Assembly: GCA_023248265.1 (NCBI GenBank)
Contig: JAHFEZ010000005.1
Location: forward strand, 1-38,920
DNA from: Deltaproteobacteria bacterium
Lineage (GTDB): Bacteria; Bdellovibrionota; JACOXK01; 2-02-FULL-40-11
Reading direction: 5' to 3'
DNA: 38,920 nt
Part shown: one piece after another, positions 9,601-18,578 of the stretch
Position numbering within the stretch: position 1 is the stretch's first letter
How the letters are laid out: every line of letters begins with the position of its first letter
Position numbers and translations under genes: made by a program
The notes under the pieces: model-generated
Database searches by the model: none
What the model was told of the DNA's origin: nothing
Seen by the model: only the letters and a program-made list of their open reading frames with translations

Positions 9601-9773
9601 TTACCTCCACTCTAGATCGCACGTCTATTTTTACAGATAAGGAATTTAATATTAAGCTTAATCTCAACCGCCATCTTTCTATTTTGGGTTTTTGGGAAGA
9701 TGTGAGCGATGAAGAGCTTCAAAATAACTCTAGCTTGGGATTAGATGTAAAAGCCCAATTTGAATTTCGATGA
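6672..9773 (+). CDS. tamB: TamB-like translocation/assembly module protein (DUF490 family)
   Basis: 1033 aa; N-terminal TM, AsmA/TamB-like beta-rich body, C-terminal VSLALEGTPSKYTVLLSSTPPLPEADIVSLLTVGTT. Confidence 0.85.
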   Translation: MKKYHGSFLGWLIPIVILVFSISFYFTKGNLLNYLLKPYLETIASKYLDLRVSIEKINFSLLRASLTIENIKMEGHSKTFIHIPHLRASVQVLQLFAGHLALNKAVIEKPIFHLHMEPSQKQKRQIPWVPILRFEFNKVAIQDANLSISHPDYEIQNATVSLNIAPHKNTEAMIEAQSHKGTFRYKNSTFSLPDASVTVSFSDNSLYFSNLTLIPPKLKDLLELHAEGSLLFTKDKKLESAKISINQVPFQLTTTPSSVLLSSENVDLAKIFTQKYKLQGQGSFQAECSFEKKESLIKTSLTFKNAFFENLFLGDLQGSLTVAPSYISTAFFFKHPQRTSQGKLVTLFQNQRGSGSLEVKQFSILGESFSLLSVPFTVSEDKSIHFPKLVLQKKNGLIEGAGLVDTSNSVHFSFLSRELKFSEFDTLPFLLEGPINLHGQVEGDLLNPSGQIFIEMAFASWIQATFKNRLLDLRSSFLNNQITQKGLLKLTSPYTYELHAQFLNADLAPTLSFFQKKFIDLKSSLSGALDIEGQGSPAKILSASLKLDRLDLQGHDFHYFNSQPFWLEAKQSFVLLHPLTLSGTETHLELQGQKDSNGKLAFSLEGPFNFQLLQLLLPFVEKSGGSAKISTKLEGFLSHPKLFGNFLLQHGFLKINSLPFAIEDISSNIGFSQNKISIDKITGRIGDGPADVRGEILLGDRLAPQFNLSAQISQTHFPYPPELKNLISGELTLKGNARPYQLSGKIFIHELLYKESSFLFSQKNVSKETYLPKVPSLEAPLLQFDVDVVAPKNILVKNNLAQLEARSHLHLIGTNGAPNLAGDIDVISGRVFFKGNDLELTTGHIRFDHPYSIIPRFLIKAETAVKEYQVSLALEGTPSKYTVLLSSTPPLPEADIVSLLTVGTTRTDIEKEGGQTLSSAELGSLLLGGLEEHVQSAAKQSLGVRLGLSPSYSDTKHATVPRLFLGKSIGKKVDTTFTSTLDRTSIFTDKEFNIKLNLNRHLSILGFWEDVSDEELQNNSSLGLDVKAQFEFR

Positions 9774-12514
9774 AATCTAAAACTTTTATATTTTTATCCT
9801 TGCTCATTGCCTTGGGACTCTTGGGGGTGGATCTTTTTGGTGAAACTTTTGAAGGTAAAAAAATTCAAAAAGTGTCTGTGGTGGCCCCCCCTGATTTCGA
9901 CACTTCTGAATTAGAGCAAGACCTCTCGGAATTCTCCGGCCAAAGCTTTTCCTCAAAGAAAATAGATGCCGCTTTGAAGCGCCTTTATCTTTCCAAGCGC
10001 TTTCACAATATTTCTATTCATGTCCTGGACAAAGCAGGGGGCCTTGTGGACATCTCTTTTGTCTTTGAACTTTCCAGAAAAATTGACTCTGTTGAATTTA
10101 AGGGAAATGCTTTTTTTTCAGACATCGCTCTTTTGAGATCCCTCTCTTCTAAAGAGGGAGGCTTTTTTTCTGAACAAATGCTGGTTGACGACAAAAAGGC
10201 TCTTTTGTCTCTCTACGAAGAAGTAGGTTATTTTCAAACACACATTCAAATAAAATTTTTGGCTCCCCAAAAACCTCACGTGGTTCAAGTTATCTTTGAG
10301 GTTGAAGAAGGAATTCCAGCAACCATTGAAAAAATTTCAGTCGAATCCACAGGTCGTCCTAAATCCAAATATATTCGCTCTCTTTTATCCTTAAAAGAAG
10401 GGGATCTTTATTTTCCAAAGACTCTTAGACAAGATCTCTTATACTTAAAAAACTATTTTTTCAAACAACGACATCTGGAGGCTAAGCTCTTCCCAGAAAA
10501 AATAACCTTTAATTCAGACAAAACCAGGGCCACGCTCTTTATCGCGCTGGCCCCTGGACCCCAGTATCAGTTCGAATTTGAAGGGGTCACAGTCTTCAGC
10601 CCACCTGCTCTCTTAACCCCCTTAACCAAAGAAGAGGGCAGTGGAATAGTGACTCTAGAAGATATTGCAAGCCACATTTTATCGTCTTACCGCAAAGAAG
10701 GCTTTTACCATGTCCAATTGAGCCAACACACAGACCTAGATAAAAAGAACAATAAAAAAATTATCACCTTTGTTGTTCAAGAATCCCATCGAGTTGAAAT
10801 TCAAAAATTTCTAATCCACGGCTCCCAACATTTTGATGAACCTCATTATCAACAGCTCATTCAAATACTCACACCTAGGAAGATTTATGATCCCCAAATC
10901 CTAGACACTCTGACCCAATCCTTGAAGGATCACTTAAAAAATCAGGGATTTTTATTTGCAAAGGTTTCAATCCCAAACTTAAACTGGGACGCAGATAAAA
11001 AGACCGTTACACCTGAAATTCTTATTGAAGAAGGCCCCCAAACACTCATTAAAGATGTTCAAATTCGTGGAAACCCGTCCTTTGGTAAAGAAACGCTCTT
11101 GAAAGAAATCCAGCTTTCTTTAGATGCCCCCTTAAACCCTCTAGCAATTGATGGTTATTTAAATAAACTTATTGAATTTTATCAAACCCATGGTTTTTTA
11201 AAAATGAAAATTGAAAATGCTTCCCCAGAGAAACTGATTGCTTATTCCCCAGATCGAAAAGAAGCCTACCTCAATATTCAAGTATCTGAAGGGCCTCAAG
11301 CAAAAATAGGAAACATTGTCTTTCGTGGGACAGTCCAAACACACAATCGGGTTTTAGAACGAGAGCTTACTTTTCAAAAGGGGGGGGTTTGGAATCCCAA
11401 AGAAATTCAAAAGACTGAAAGCCAACTTCTTCATCTGGGACTTTTTAGTGGCCTTCGTATTCAACCTCTTTCCGGAGATTTCCGACCTGGAGAAAATGAC
11501 GTTCTGGTTGAGGTCACCGAACGAAGACCGGGCCTGGTGGAGGTGGGAAGTGGCTTTAAAACAGATGATGGTATTCATGGATATTCAGGTGTGGCCTACC
11601 GAAATATGGGGGGGTGGAATCGCGTCATCTCTGCCCGAGGAGAGGTGAATCGAAAACTCCAGGCCTATAAATTCTTGGAACGAAAATTAGAGCTGGGTCT
11701 TTCTGAGCCTTATTTGGCTTCAATTCCATTCATGGCCAGGTTCAATATCATTCATAAAAAAGACACTACTCTTCCTTTTGATGTCCGTTCATGGGAAGGG
11801 AAATTTAGCCTTGATAAGGGCCTTTGGGATTTTTTGCGCCTCACACTTCAATACAGTTTTGAATATAGAGATATTTTCCATGCTCTAGATCCCAGAGATA
11901 TCCAAAAAAAAGGCATCGCATCTTTAGGCCCGTCCCTCCTTTTTGATTTTAGGGATAACTCTTTTAATCCTAAGAAGGGTTCTTCTCACAGCCTTTCAAG
12001 CTTCTTTTTCCTTCCTGAAATTGGAAGCAACAGCGAGGTGAGCCTTACTCGAAATCTTTTGGCCACCAGTTGGTATTTTACCCCCTGGTCATGGATTACG
12101 CTAGCTCTGTCAGGAAGAGGAGGATATGCCCATTCCTTTTCTTCTATTCATCCAATCCCCGCCGACCAACGATTTTATTTAGGGGGACGCTCTACCCTTC
12201 GGGGCTTTAAAGAAGATGTCATTGGCTCAGATACCAAAAACGCTCAAATTTTTGAAACTTCGTTTATCAACTATAAATCAGACCTACAATTTCATGTTTT
12301 TTCAGATTTTGGAGTTGCGCTCTTTTTTGATGGAGGAAATGTTTTTTTTGACAGTCCTACCTCCAAGGGCCGCTTTAGACATTCTATCGGACCCGGCCTT
12401 CGATATGCAACGCCCATTGGTCCCATGAACCTTGATTTTGGTTTTATTTTGGCCCGAAACAAAGCGGCCAACGAACCCATGGGAAGGCTTCATTTCTCTA
12501 TAGGATTATTTTGA
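9770..12514 (+). CDS. bamA: Omp85-family outer membrane assembly protein (BamA/TamA-like) with about seven POTRA domains
   Basis: 914 aa; signal peptide, successive POTRA-like units (each ending in V..VxEG/ER), barrel with FYLGGRSTLRGF (LRGF loop-6 motif), terminal Phe. BamA versus TamA not settled. Confidence 0.85.
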   Translation: MKSKTFIFLSLLIALGLLGVDLFGETFEGKKIQKVSVVAPPDFDTSELEQDLSEFSGQSFSSKKIDAALKRLYLSKRFHNISIHVLDKAGGLVDISFVFELSRKIDSVEFKGNAFFSDIALLRSLSSKEGGFFSEQMLVDDKKALLSLYEEVGYFQTHIQIKFLAPQKPHVVQVIFEVEEGIPATIEKISVESTGRPKSKYIRSLLSLKEGDLYFPKTLRQDLLYLKNYFFKQRHLEAKLFPEKITFNSDKTRATLFIALAPGPQYQFEFEGVTVFSPPALLTPLTKEEGSGIVTLEDIASHILSSYRKEGFYHVQLSQHTDLDKKNNKKIITFVVQESHRVEIQKFLIHGSQHFDEPHYQQLIQILTPRKIYDPQILDTLTQSLKDHLKNQGFLFAKVSIPNLNWDADKKTVTPEILIEEGPQTLIKDVQIRGNPSFGKETLLKEIQLSLDAPLNPLAIDGYLNKLIEFYQTHGFLKMKIENASPEKLIAYSPDRKEAYLNIQVSEGPQAKIGNIVFRGTVQTHNRVLERELTFQKGGVWNPKEIQKTESQLLHLGLFSGLRIQPLSGDFRPGENDVLVEVTERRPGLVEVGSGFKTDDGIHGYSGVAYRNMGGWNRVISARGEVNRKLQAYKFLERKLELGLSEPYLASIPFMARFNIIHKKDTTLPFDVRSWEGKFSLDKGLWDFLRLTLQYSFEYRDIFHALDPRDIQKKGIASLGPSLLFDFRDNSFNPKKGSSHSLSSFFFLPEIGSNSEVSLTRNLLATSWYFTPWSWITLALSGRGGYAHSFSSIHPIPADQRFYLGGRSTLRGFKEDVIGSDTKNAQIFETSFINYKSDLQFHVFSDFGVALFFDGGNVFFDSPTSKGRFRHSIGPGLRYATPIGPMNLDFGFILARNKAANEPMGRLHFSIGLF

Positions 12515-12539
12515 CAAAAAAAACACCTCTTGATACAAA
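12511..12539 (+). promoter_or_regulatory. Candidate sigma-70 promoter for surA-like gene
   Basis: TTGACA-N17-TACAAA; -35 overlaps the Omp85 stop codon. Confidence 0.4.
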
Positions 12540-12545
12540 AGCGTC

Positions 12546-13433
12546 ATGGCTATTCATAAGTTTTTGTTTTTGCTTATTTTTTTCTTTTCTTTTGTGTGCT
12601 CCACTTATGGCAAAGTTGTAGATCGTATTGTGGCCATCATTAATGATGACATCATCACTCAATCCGAACTTAAAGAGTCTCAAAAAAACTTAAATACTCT
12701 CATTGAAGAAAAGCTTACCAAACAACTTGTTAAGAAACTAGACCTCTCCTCAGGCCCAGAAGAAGTTTCAGCCCAGATTAGTACTATTTTAAAAGCTCAA
12801 GGGATTACCCAGGCTCAACTTATCGACTTTTTAAAACAACGGGGCTTAAGTTTTAAAAAATACCAAGAAAACATTAAGCGCGGCATCGAACAACAAAAGC
12901 TTTTAGAAAGAGAAATTAAATCTTCTATTGTGATTAAAAAAGAGGACGTTCGCGCTTACTATTACAACTTTGTCAAAGATAAATCCTCGAAAAAAAAATA
13001 CCACTTAAGACAGATTTTTTTTCCAGCAGAGACCCCCTCTGAAAAATCAGAAAAATTAAAAATAGCCCAACAGGCGTACTCAGAATATAAAAAGGGGATT
13101 CCGTTTGAAGAGATTTTGACTAAATATAGCGGCGATGACGCTGCCAAGGAATCCAAGGGTGATTTGGGTTTTTTAGAAGATTCTGATTTAAGTGCTCCTT
13201 TTAAAAAAGCCTTGCAGGGCCTTTCTCAAAAAACTCTAAGCGCCCCCTTTGAAACTCCTGCAGGACTTCACCTTATTGAAGTTTTGGAAATCTCTTCCTT
13301 GGGAGGGAAAAGCTTTGAAGAAGCCAAAGATGAAATTCAAAAAACACTCTATGAAAAAGAATTTCAAAGGGTTTTTGACCAGTGGCTAAAAACGAAAAAA
13401 GAAGAAGCGTATATTAAAATACTTTCTCGATGA
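12546..13433 (+). CDS. surA: SurA-like periplasmic chaperone / peptidyl-prolyl cis-trans isomerase
   Basis: Signal peptide; VDRIVAIINDDIITQSEL; one parvulin domain YHLRQIFFPAE...KYSGDDAAKESKGDLGF...FETPAGLHLIEVLE. Confidence 0.88.
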   Translation: MAIHKFLFLLIFFFSFVCSTYGKVVDRIVAIINDDIITQSELKESQKNLNTLIEEKLTKQLVKKLDLSSGPEEVSAQISTILKAQGITQAQLIDFLKQRGLSFKKYQENIKRGIEQQKLLEREIKSSIVIKKEDVRAYYYNFVKDKSSKKKYHLRQIFFPAETPSEKSEKLKIAQQAYSEYKKGIPFEEILTKYSGDDAAKESKGDLGFLEDSDLSAPFKKALQGLSQKTLSAPFETPAGLHLIEVLEISSLGGKSFEEAKDEIQKTLYEKEFQRVFDQWLKTKKEEAYIKILSR

Positions 13434-14350
13434 AGCCTATCATTGCTATCACGCAGGGCGAAGCTAGGGGCATTGGCCCTGAAATCATTATAAAGGCCCT
13501 TCAAAAGCCTTCCATTTTTAAGTTGTGTACCCCTATTATTATTGGAGAGGCTAAGTATTTTAAGCCTCTTCAAAAAAAAGTCCTTATTCTTCCCCCACTG
13601 GCTTCTCATACGTCTTGCTACGGCGCTCTAAAACACGCCGCTCTTCTTTGCTTAGAAAACAAAGCTTCTGCCTTCGTTACGGCACCCGTAGATAAACACG
13701 AAATTACTCAAAAAGAAGGGGTTCGTTTCACCGGCCACACAGAATTTCTCAAAAACATGTGCGAGCGTTATTTCAAGCGCCCCTTCCATCCCACTATGTT
13801 TTTTGTCTCCCCCAAAGAACGGATTGCTTTGGTAACAACGCATCTTGCCCTGAAAAATGTTTCTAAAGCGCTTTCTCCAGAGCTCCTCCGAAAAACAATC
13901 TTTAATGTTCATGCTGGCCTTCAAAGCCTTTTTCAAATTCCCAACCCCAAGCTTGCTCTTTTGGGATTGAATCCCCATGCAGGAGAGGGGGGGCTCTTAG
14001 GAAAAGAAGAAGAAACTATTTTAAAGCCTGCTCTTCAGTGGGCTCATCGCCAAAACATTCATCTTTCGGGACCTTATGCAGCAGATAGTTTTTTTGTGGA
14101 CCGCTGGCGTTTTTTTGATGCTACCCTTGCTCTTTATCATGACCAGGGCTTAACCCCCTTTAAAGCTAGGAATTTCCATTCTTCAACCAATGTCACCCTG
14201 GGGCTTCCCCTCATTAGAACCTCTGTTGACCACGGGGTAGGATATGATATTTCTGGAAAGAACAAAGCCAATCCTTTAAGTATGCAGGTAGCCATTGAAT
14301 GGGCGGCTAAATTGGCAAAGCGGAGGAAAAATATTCCATGGGAAATGTAA
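13430..14350 (+). CDS. pdxA: 4-hydroxythreonine-4-phosphate dehydrogenase
   Basis: GIGPEIIIKAL, GHTEFLKNMC, TTHLALKNVS, LGLNPHAGEGGLLGKEE, ALYHDQGLTPFK. Confidence 0.92.
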   Translation: MKPIIAITQGEARGIGPEIIIKALQKPSIFKLCTPIIIGEAKYFKPLQKKVLILPPLASHTSCYGALKHAALLCLENKASAFVTAPVDKHEITQKEGVRFTGHTEFLKNMCERYFKRPFHPTMFFVSPKERIALVTTHLALKNVSKALSPELLRKTIFNVHAGLQSLFQIPNPKLALLGLNPHAGEGGLLGKEEETILKPALQWAHRQNIHLSGPYAADSFFVDRWRFFDATLALYHDQGLTPFKARNFHSSTNVTLGLPLIRTSVDHGVGYDISGKNKANPLSMQVAIEWAAKLAKRRKNIPWEM

Positions 14351-15693
14351 ACCCAGAAATTTTTAGAGAATATGACATTCGAGGAATTGCAGAAATCGAT
14401 TTTTCAGAATCTTTTGCCCAAGATCTAGGAAGGGCCATAGGAACCCTCCTTCAAGAAAAGAAGGAATCCCTCATGGCCGTGGGGAGAGATTGTCGCATCA
14501 CTTCTGAAAAATATACCCAAGCCCTCGTCCGGGGCCTTTTAAGTACGGGAACTCACGTTGTCCACCTAGGTATTTGTCCAACCCCCTTGATGTATTTTTC
14601 CATTTTTGATCAAGAATTTACTCATGGTGTTGAAGTAACCGGAAGCCACAATCCCGCAGATTACAACGGCTTTAAGATCTGTCTTGATAAAAACACTCTC
14701 TATGGCCCCCATATCCAAGATCTTAAAACAAGAATCTACAAAAAAAAGTTTTATACAGCCCCAAAGCCAGGCGCCCTTTCTTTCTTTAATATTCATAAGG
14801 CTTACCAAGATTACATTTTCCAACACATCAAGCTTTCACGCCCCCTACATATTGTCGTAGACGCTGGCAATGGGGTCGCGGGCCCGCTGGCTCCTGCCTT
14901 ATTTCGAACCCTAGGGTGCACTGTCAGCGAGCTTTTTTGTGACATGGATGGTCATTTTCCAAACCACTTTCCAGATCCTACTGTTCCAGAAAATCTCAAA
15001 CATCTTATCTCAAAAGTTAAAGAAGAAAAAGCCGACCTAGGGATTGCCTTTGATGGAGACGCCGATCGTATCGGTGTTGTAGATTCCCATGGCTCTGTGA
15101 TCTGGGGGGATAAGCTTCTCATCCTTTATGCCAGAGAGGTTCTCAAATACCATCCCGGGGCAGCCGTGATTGCAGAGGTGAAGTGTTCAAATCAGCTTTT
15201 TTCGGACATCAAAAAACAAGGGGGGCGACCTATTCTTTGGAAGACAGGACACTCTTTAATTAAATCTAAGATTAAAGAAGAAAAAGCTCTCTTGGCTGGA
15301 GAAATGAGCGGGCATATGTTTTTTGCTGATCGCTATTATGGATTTGATGATGCCATTTATGCCGCGTGTCGACTTCTTGAAATTGTATCGAGCTCGAATA
15401 GGTCTCTTTCGGATTTGCTCTCCGATATTCCTCAAACTTTTTCTACTCCAGAAATTCGCATTCCCTGTCCTGATGAAAAGAAATTTGATGTCGTAGAAAA
15501 AGCCAAACGTTATTTCAAGTCTCGCTATGACACCATAGACATCGATGGAGTACGAGTTGAGTTTTCAGATGGATGGGGCCTGGTTCGCGCTTCTAATACC
15601 CAGCCTGTTTTGGTTCTCCGATTTGAGGCATCTTCGGAACACCGCCTTCAAGAAATCAGAGCTCTCATTGAAAATAAACTCAAAGAATTATGA
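14338..15693 (+). CDS. Phosphomannomutase/phosphoglucomutase
   Basis: IFREYDIRGI, VEVTGSHNPADYNGFK, GIAFDGDADRIGVVD, LLAGEMSGHMFF, VRASNTQPVLVLRFEA. Confidence 0.93.
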   Translation: MGNVNPEIFREYDIRGIAEIDFSESFAQDLGRAIGTLLQEKKESLMAVGRDCRITSEKYTQALVRGLLSTGTHVVHLGICPTPLMYFSIFDQEFTHGVEVTGSHNPADYNGFKICLDKNTLYGPHIQDLKTRIYKKKFYTAPKPGALSFFNIHKAYQDYIFQHIKLSRPLHIVVDAGNGVAGPLAPALFRTLGCTVSELFCDMDGHFPNHFPDPTVPENLKHLISKVKEEKADLGIAFDGDADRIGVVDSHGSVIWGDKLLILYAREVLKYHPGAAVIAEVKCSNQLFSDIKKQGGRPILWKTGHSLIKSKIKEEKALLAGEMSGHMFFADRYYGFDDAIYAACRLLEIVSSSNRSLSDLLSDIPQTFSTPEIRIPCPDEKKFDVVEKAKRYFKSRYDTIDIDGVRVEFSDGWGLVRASNTQPVLVLRFEASSEHRLQEIRALIENKLKEL

Positions 15694-18245
15694 CCGAGAG
15701 CTTCATTTCCATTATTGGAGCCAAAGAGCATAACCTCAAAAACATTTATCTTAAAATTCCTAGACAAAAATTAGTTGTCATTACGGGAGTCAGTGGTTCT
15801 GGAAAATCTTCTTTGGCTTTTGATACGCTTTATGCTGAAGGACAACGACGCTATGTTGAATCTCTTTCAACCTATGCCCGTCAGTTTCTAGAGCTTATGG
15901 CAAAGCCCGATGTAGAATCTATCGACGGTCTTTCTCCTGCGATTGCCATCGAACAGCGTACGGCTTCTAAAAACCCCCGCTCTACGGTTGGAACCGTCAC
16001 AGAAATTTATGATTACTTGCGCCTTCTCTTTGCTCGTATTGGAAAAGCCCTGTGTCCTAATTGCCATAAAGAAATTTCCTCCCAGTCCATAGATCAAATG
16101 ATAGACCAAATTCTAAAACGTCCTGCTGGAGAAAAAATAAATATTTTAGCCCCCCTTGTTCGAAATCGAAAAGGAGAATATCAAAAAGAGCTCTATGATC
16201 TGCGGCAGCAAGGGTTTATTAAAGTTAAAATTGATGGGGAATCCTTTGATCTTTCTCAATCTATTCATTTAGACAAAAATAAAAAGCATTCGATAGATGT
16301 CACTGTGGATCGCCTGATTCTCAAAGAAAACATCCATGCACGTCTTTCTCAATCCCTTGAAACCGCACTTACTTTGGCAGACGGCCTTGTGAAAATAGAA
16401 TTTTTAGATGAACCAGGAGAATTGCTTTTAAGTTCTCGCTTTGCATGCCAGGAGTGTGGGGCCAGTCTTCCAGAACTCGAACCCCGTCTTTTTTCTTTCA
16501 ATAGTTCCTCTGGGGCATGCCAGGAGTGTGGGGGCCTTGGGTTTAAAGACATTACCTCCGAAGTAGAAAAAATATTAGAAAGCGGTACTCCCGAGGATCT
16601 AGAAGAAGTAGATTTTTTTCATGAGACGCCCTGCTCCAGTTGTCATGGAAGTCGTCTGAAAAAAGAAGCTTTAAGTATTAGAATCAAAGACAAAACTATT
16701 TTTGATCTCTGCCAACTTTCTTTATTTCAAGCCCTCGAATTTTTCAAAAGCTTGAATCTGGCACCGCGAGAATATTCTATTGCAGAGCGCATGCTTAAAG
16801 AAATTACAGAACGCCTTTCTTTTCTCATAAATGTAGGCGTGGGATATCTGGCCTTAGGTCGTCTTTCCGCAACTTTGTCTGGGGGAGAGGCCCAGCGGAT
16901 TCGGCTGGCCACCCAAATTGGTTCTGCATTAACCGGCGTCCTTTATATTTTAGACGAGCCTAGTATTGGCCTTCATCTCAAAGACAATCAAAAGCTTATT
17001 GCCGCGCTTAAGGCCCTTCGGGATCAAGGCAACACCATTTTAGTTGTAGAACACGATGAAGAAACCATTCGTTCTGCAGACCACATCATTGATATGGGGC
17101 CCGGGGCTGGCGTCCATGGGGGATCTCTTGTTTCCCAGGGAACGCTTTCGCACATCATGAAAGATCCCCTCTCTTTAACAGGAGCCTATCTGAATAAACA
17201 AAAATTTATTCCTATTCCCACCCGTCGTAGAAGGCCCACCCAGCTTTTCTTAGAATTAGATGAAGCCCAAGAAAATAATCTTAAAAATGTCTCCCTTAAA
17301 ATTCCTCTGGGGCTTTTCATTTGTGTCACCGGTGTTTCTGGGTCTGGAAAAAGCTCTCTCATTTTAGACACTCTCTATCGCGCCTTAGCCAACCATCTTT
17401 ATAAGGCCCATCTTAGGGTTGGAAAATATAAAAACTTACGCGGCATAGAACACATCGACTCTGTCATCGATATCGATCAATCTCCCATTGGACGAACTCC
17501 CCGATCTAATCCTGCCACCTATACGGGTATTTTTTCTCTGGTTAGAAATTTTTTTGCTGGGCTACCAGAATCCAAAGTGCGCGGTTATACCCCGGGGCGT
17601 TACTCTTTTAATGTGTCTGGGGGGCGCTGTGAATCGTGCGGGGGAGCAGGGCTTATTAAAATTGAAATGCATTTTTTGCCCAATGTATACGTACCATGCG
17701 ATCTTTGCCAAGGCCAAAGATACAACAGGGAAACCTTGGAAATTCGCTATAAAGAAAAAAATATTTCTGATGTTTTGTCCATGCCCATTGAAGAAGCCTT
17801 AGAATTTTTTAATCGTATTCCTCAAATTAAATCTAAACTGCAAACGTTGCTAGATGTTGGCATGGGCTATGTTCAGCTGGGACAACAAGCCACAACCCTT
17901 TCTGGAGGCGAAGCCCAGCGAATTAAGCTGGCACGTGAGTTGAGTAAAAGAAGTACAGGAAAAACGCTCTTCATTCTGGATGAGCCCACAACAGGCCTAC
18001 ATTTTGAAGATATTCAAAAACTTCTTAAAGTGCTCCATCAATTGGTGGAGCTTGGAAATACGGTTGTCGTCATCGAACACAACTTAGAAGTTATTAAGTC
18101 CAGCGACCACATTATAGATATGGGCCCCGAGGGCGGAGAAAAGGGTGGTTTTATTCTGGCTGAAGGTTCTCCAGAAGAACTGGCCCAACATCCTTCTTCT
18201 CTAACAGGACAATTTTTAAAAAACGTCTTAAATTTTCCCAGCTAA
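15690..18245 (+). CDS. uvrA: Excinuclease ABC subunit A, shortened (851 aa)
   Basis: Two Walker A GVSGSGKSSL, LSGGEAQRIRLA and LSGGEAQRIKLA signatures, CxxC zinc modules, IDQSPIGRTPRSNPATYTG. Confidence 0.96.
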   Translation: MTESFISIIGAKEHNLKNIYLKIPRQKLVVITGVSGSGKSSLAFDTLYAEGQRRYVESLSTYARQFLELMAKPDVESIDGLSPAIAIEQRTASKNPRSTVGTVTEIYDYLRLLFARIGKALCPNCHKEISSQSIDQMIDQILKRPAGEKINILAPLVRNRKGEYQKELYDLRQQGFIKVKIDGESFDLSQSIHLDKNKKHSIDVTVDRLILKENIHARLSQSLETALTLADGLVKIEFLDEPGELLLSSRFACQECGASLPELEPRLFSFNSSSGACQECGGLGFKDITSEVEKILESGTPEDLEEVDFFHETPCSSCHGSRLKKEALSIRIKDKTIFDLCQLSLFQALEFFKSLNLAPREYSIAERMLKEITERLSFLINVGVGYLALGRLSATLSGGEAQRIRLATQIGSALTGVLYILDEPSIGLHLKDNQKLIAALKALRDQGNTILVVEHDEETIRSADHIIDMGPGAGVHGGSLVSQGTLSHIMKDPLSLTGAYLNKQKFIPIPTRRRRPTQLFLELDEAQENNLKNVSLKIPLGLFICVTGVSGSGKSSLILDTLYRALANHLYKAHLRVGKYKNLRGIEHIDSVIDIDQSPIGRTPRSNPATYTGIFSLVRNFFAGLPESKVRGYTPGRYSFNVSGGRCESCGGAGLIKIEMHFLPNVYVPCDLCQGQRYNRETLEIRYKEKNISDVLSMPIEEALEFFNRIPQIKSKLQTLLDVGMGYVQLGQQATTLSGGEAQRIKLARELSKRSTGKTLFILDEPTTGLHFEDIQKLLKVLHQLVELGNTVVVIEHNLEVIKSSDHIIDMGPEGGEKGGFILAEGSPEELAQHPSSLTGQFLKNVLNFPS

Positions 18246-18566
18246 CGTGAAGGCGATCACCAGAGCATAAATCACCAAAGATTCAATCAGCGCTAAACCA
18301 ATGATCATGGGAACAAAAATCTTATCTGATGCTCCTGGATTTCTTGCAATGCCTTCCAAGGCTGAGGCCGCGGCCCGTCCTTGACCTAAGGCTCCGCCAA
18401 AAGATGCCAGGCCAATCCCAATCCCTGCTGCCAGAGCCAAGGCTGCTTTCACAAATATATCTGCTTGTTGAGAAGGGGCCGCTCCATGTTCTTGGGCAAA
18501 TGCCAACGCTCCAAAAAGATTCGTCATTAAAAAGGCATATGCCATGAGTGTTATTTTTCGTATCAT
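18228..18566 (-). CDS. atpE: F0F1 ATP synthase subunit c (with signal-like N-terminal extension)
   Basis: 112 aa; GGALGQGRAAASALEGIARNPGASDKI...GLALIESLVIYALVIAF. Confidence 0.95.
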   Translation of the reverse strand: MIRKITLMAYAFLMTNLFGALAFAQEHGAAPSQQADIFVKAALALAAGIGIGLASFGGALGQGRAAASALEGIARNPGASDKIFVPMIIGLALIESLVIYALVIAFTLAGKI

Positions 18567-18578
18567 ACTATTCTCCTT

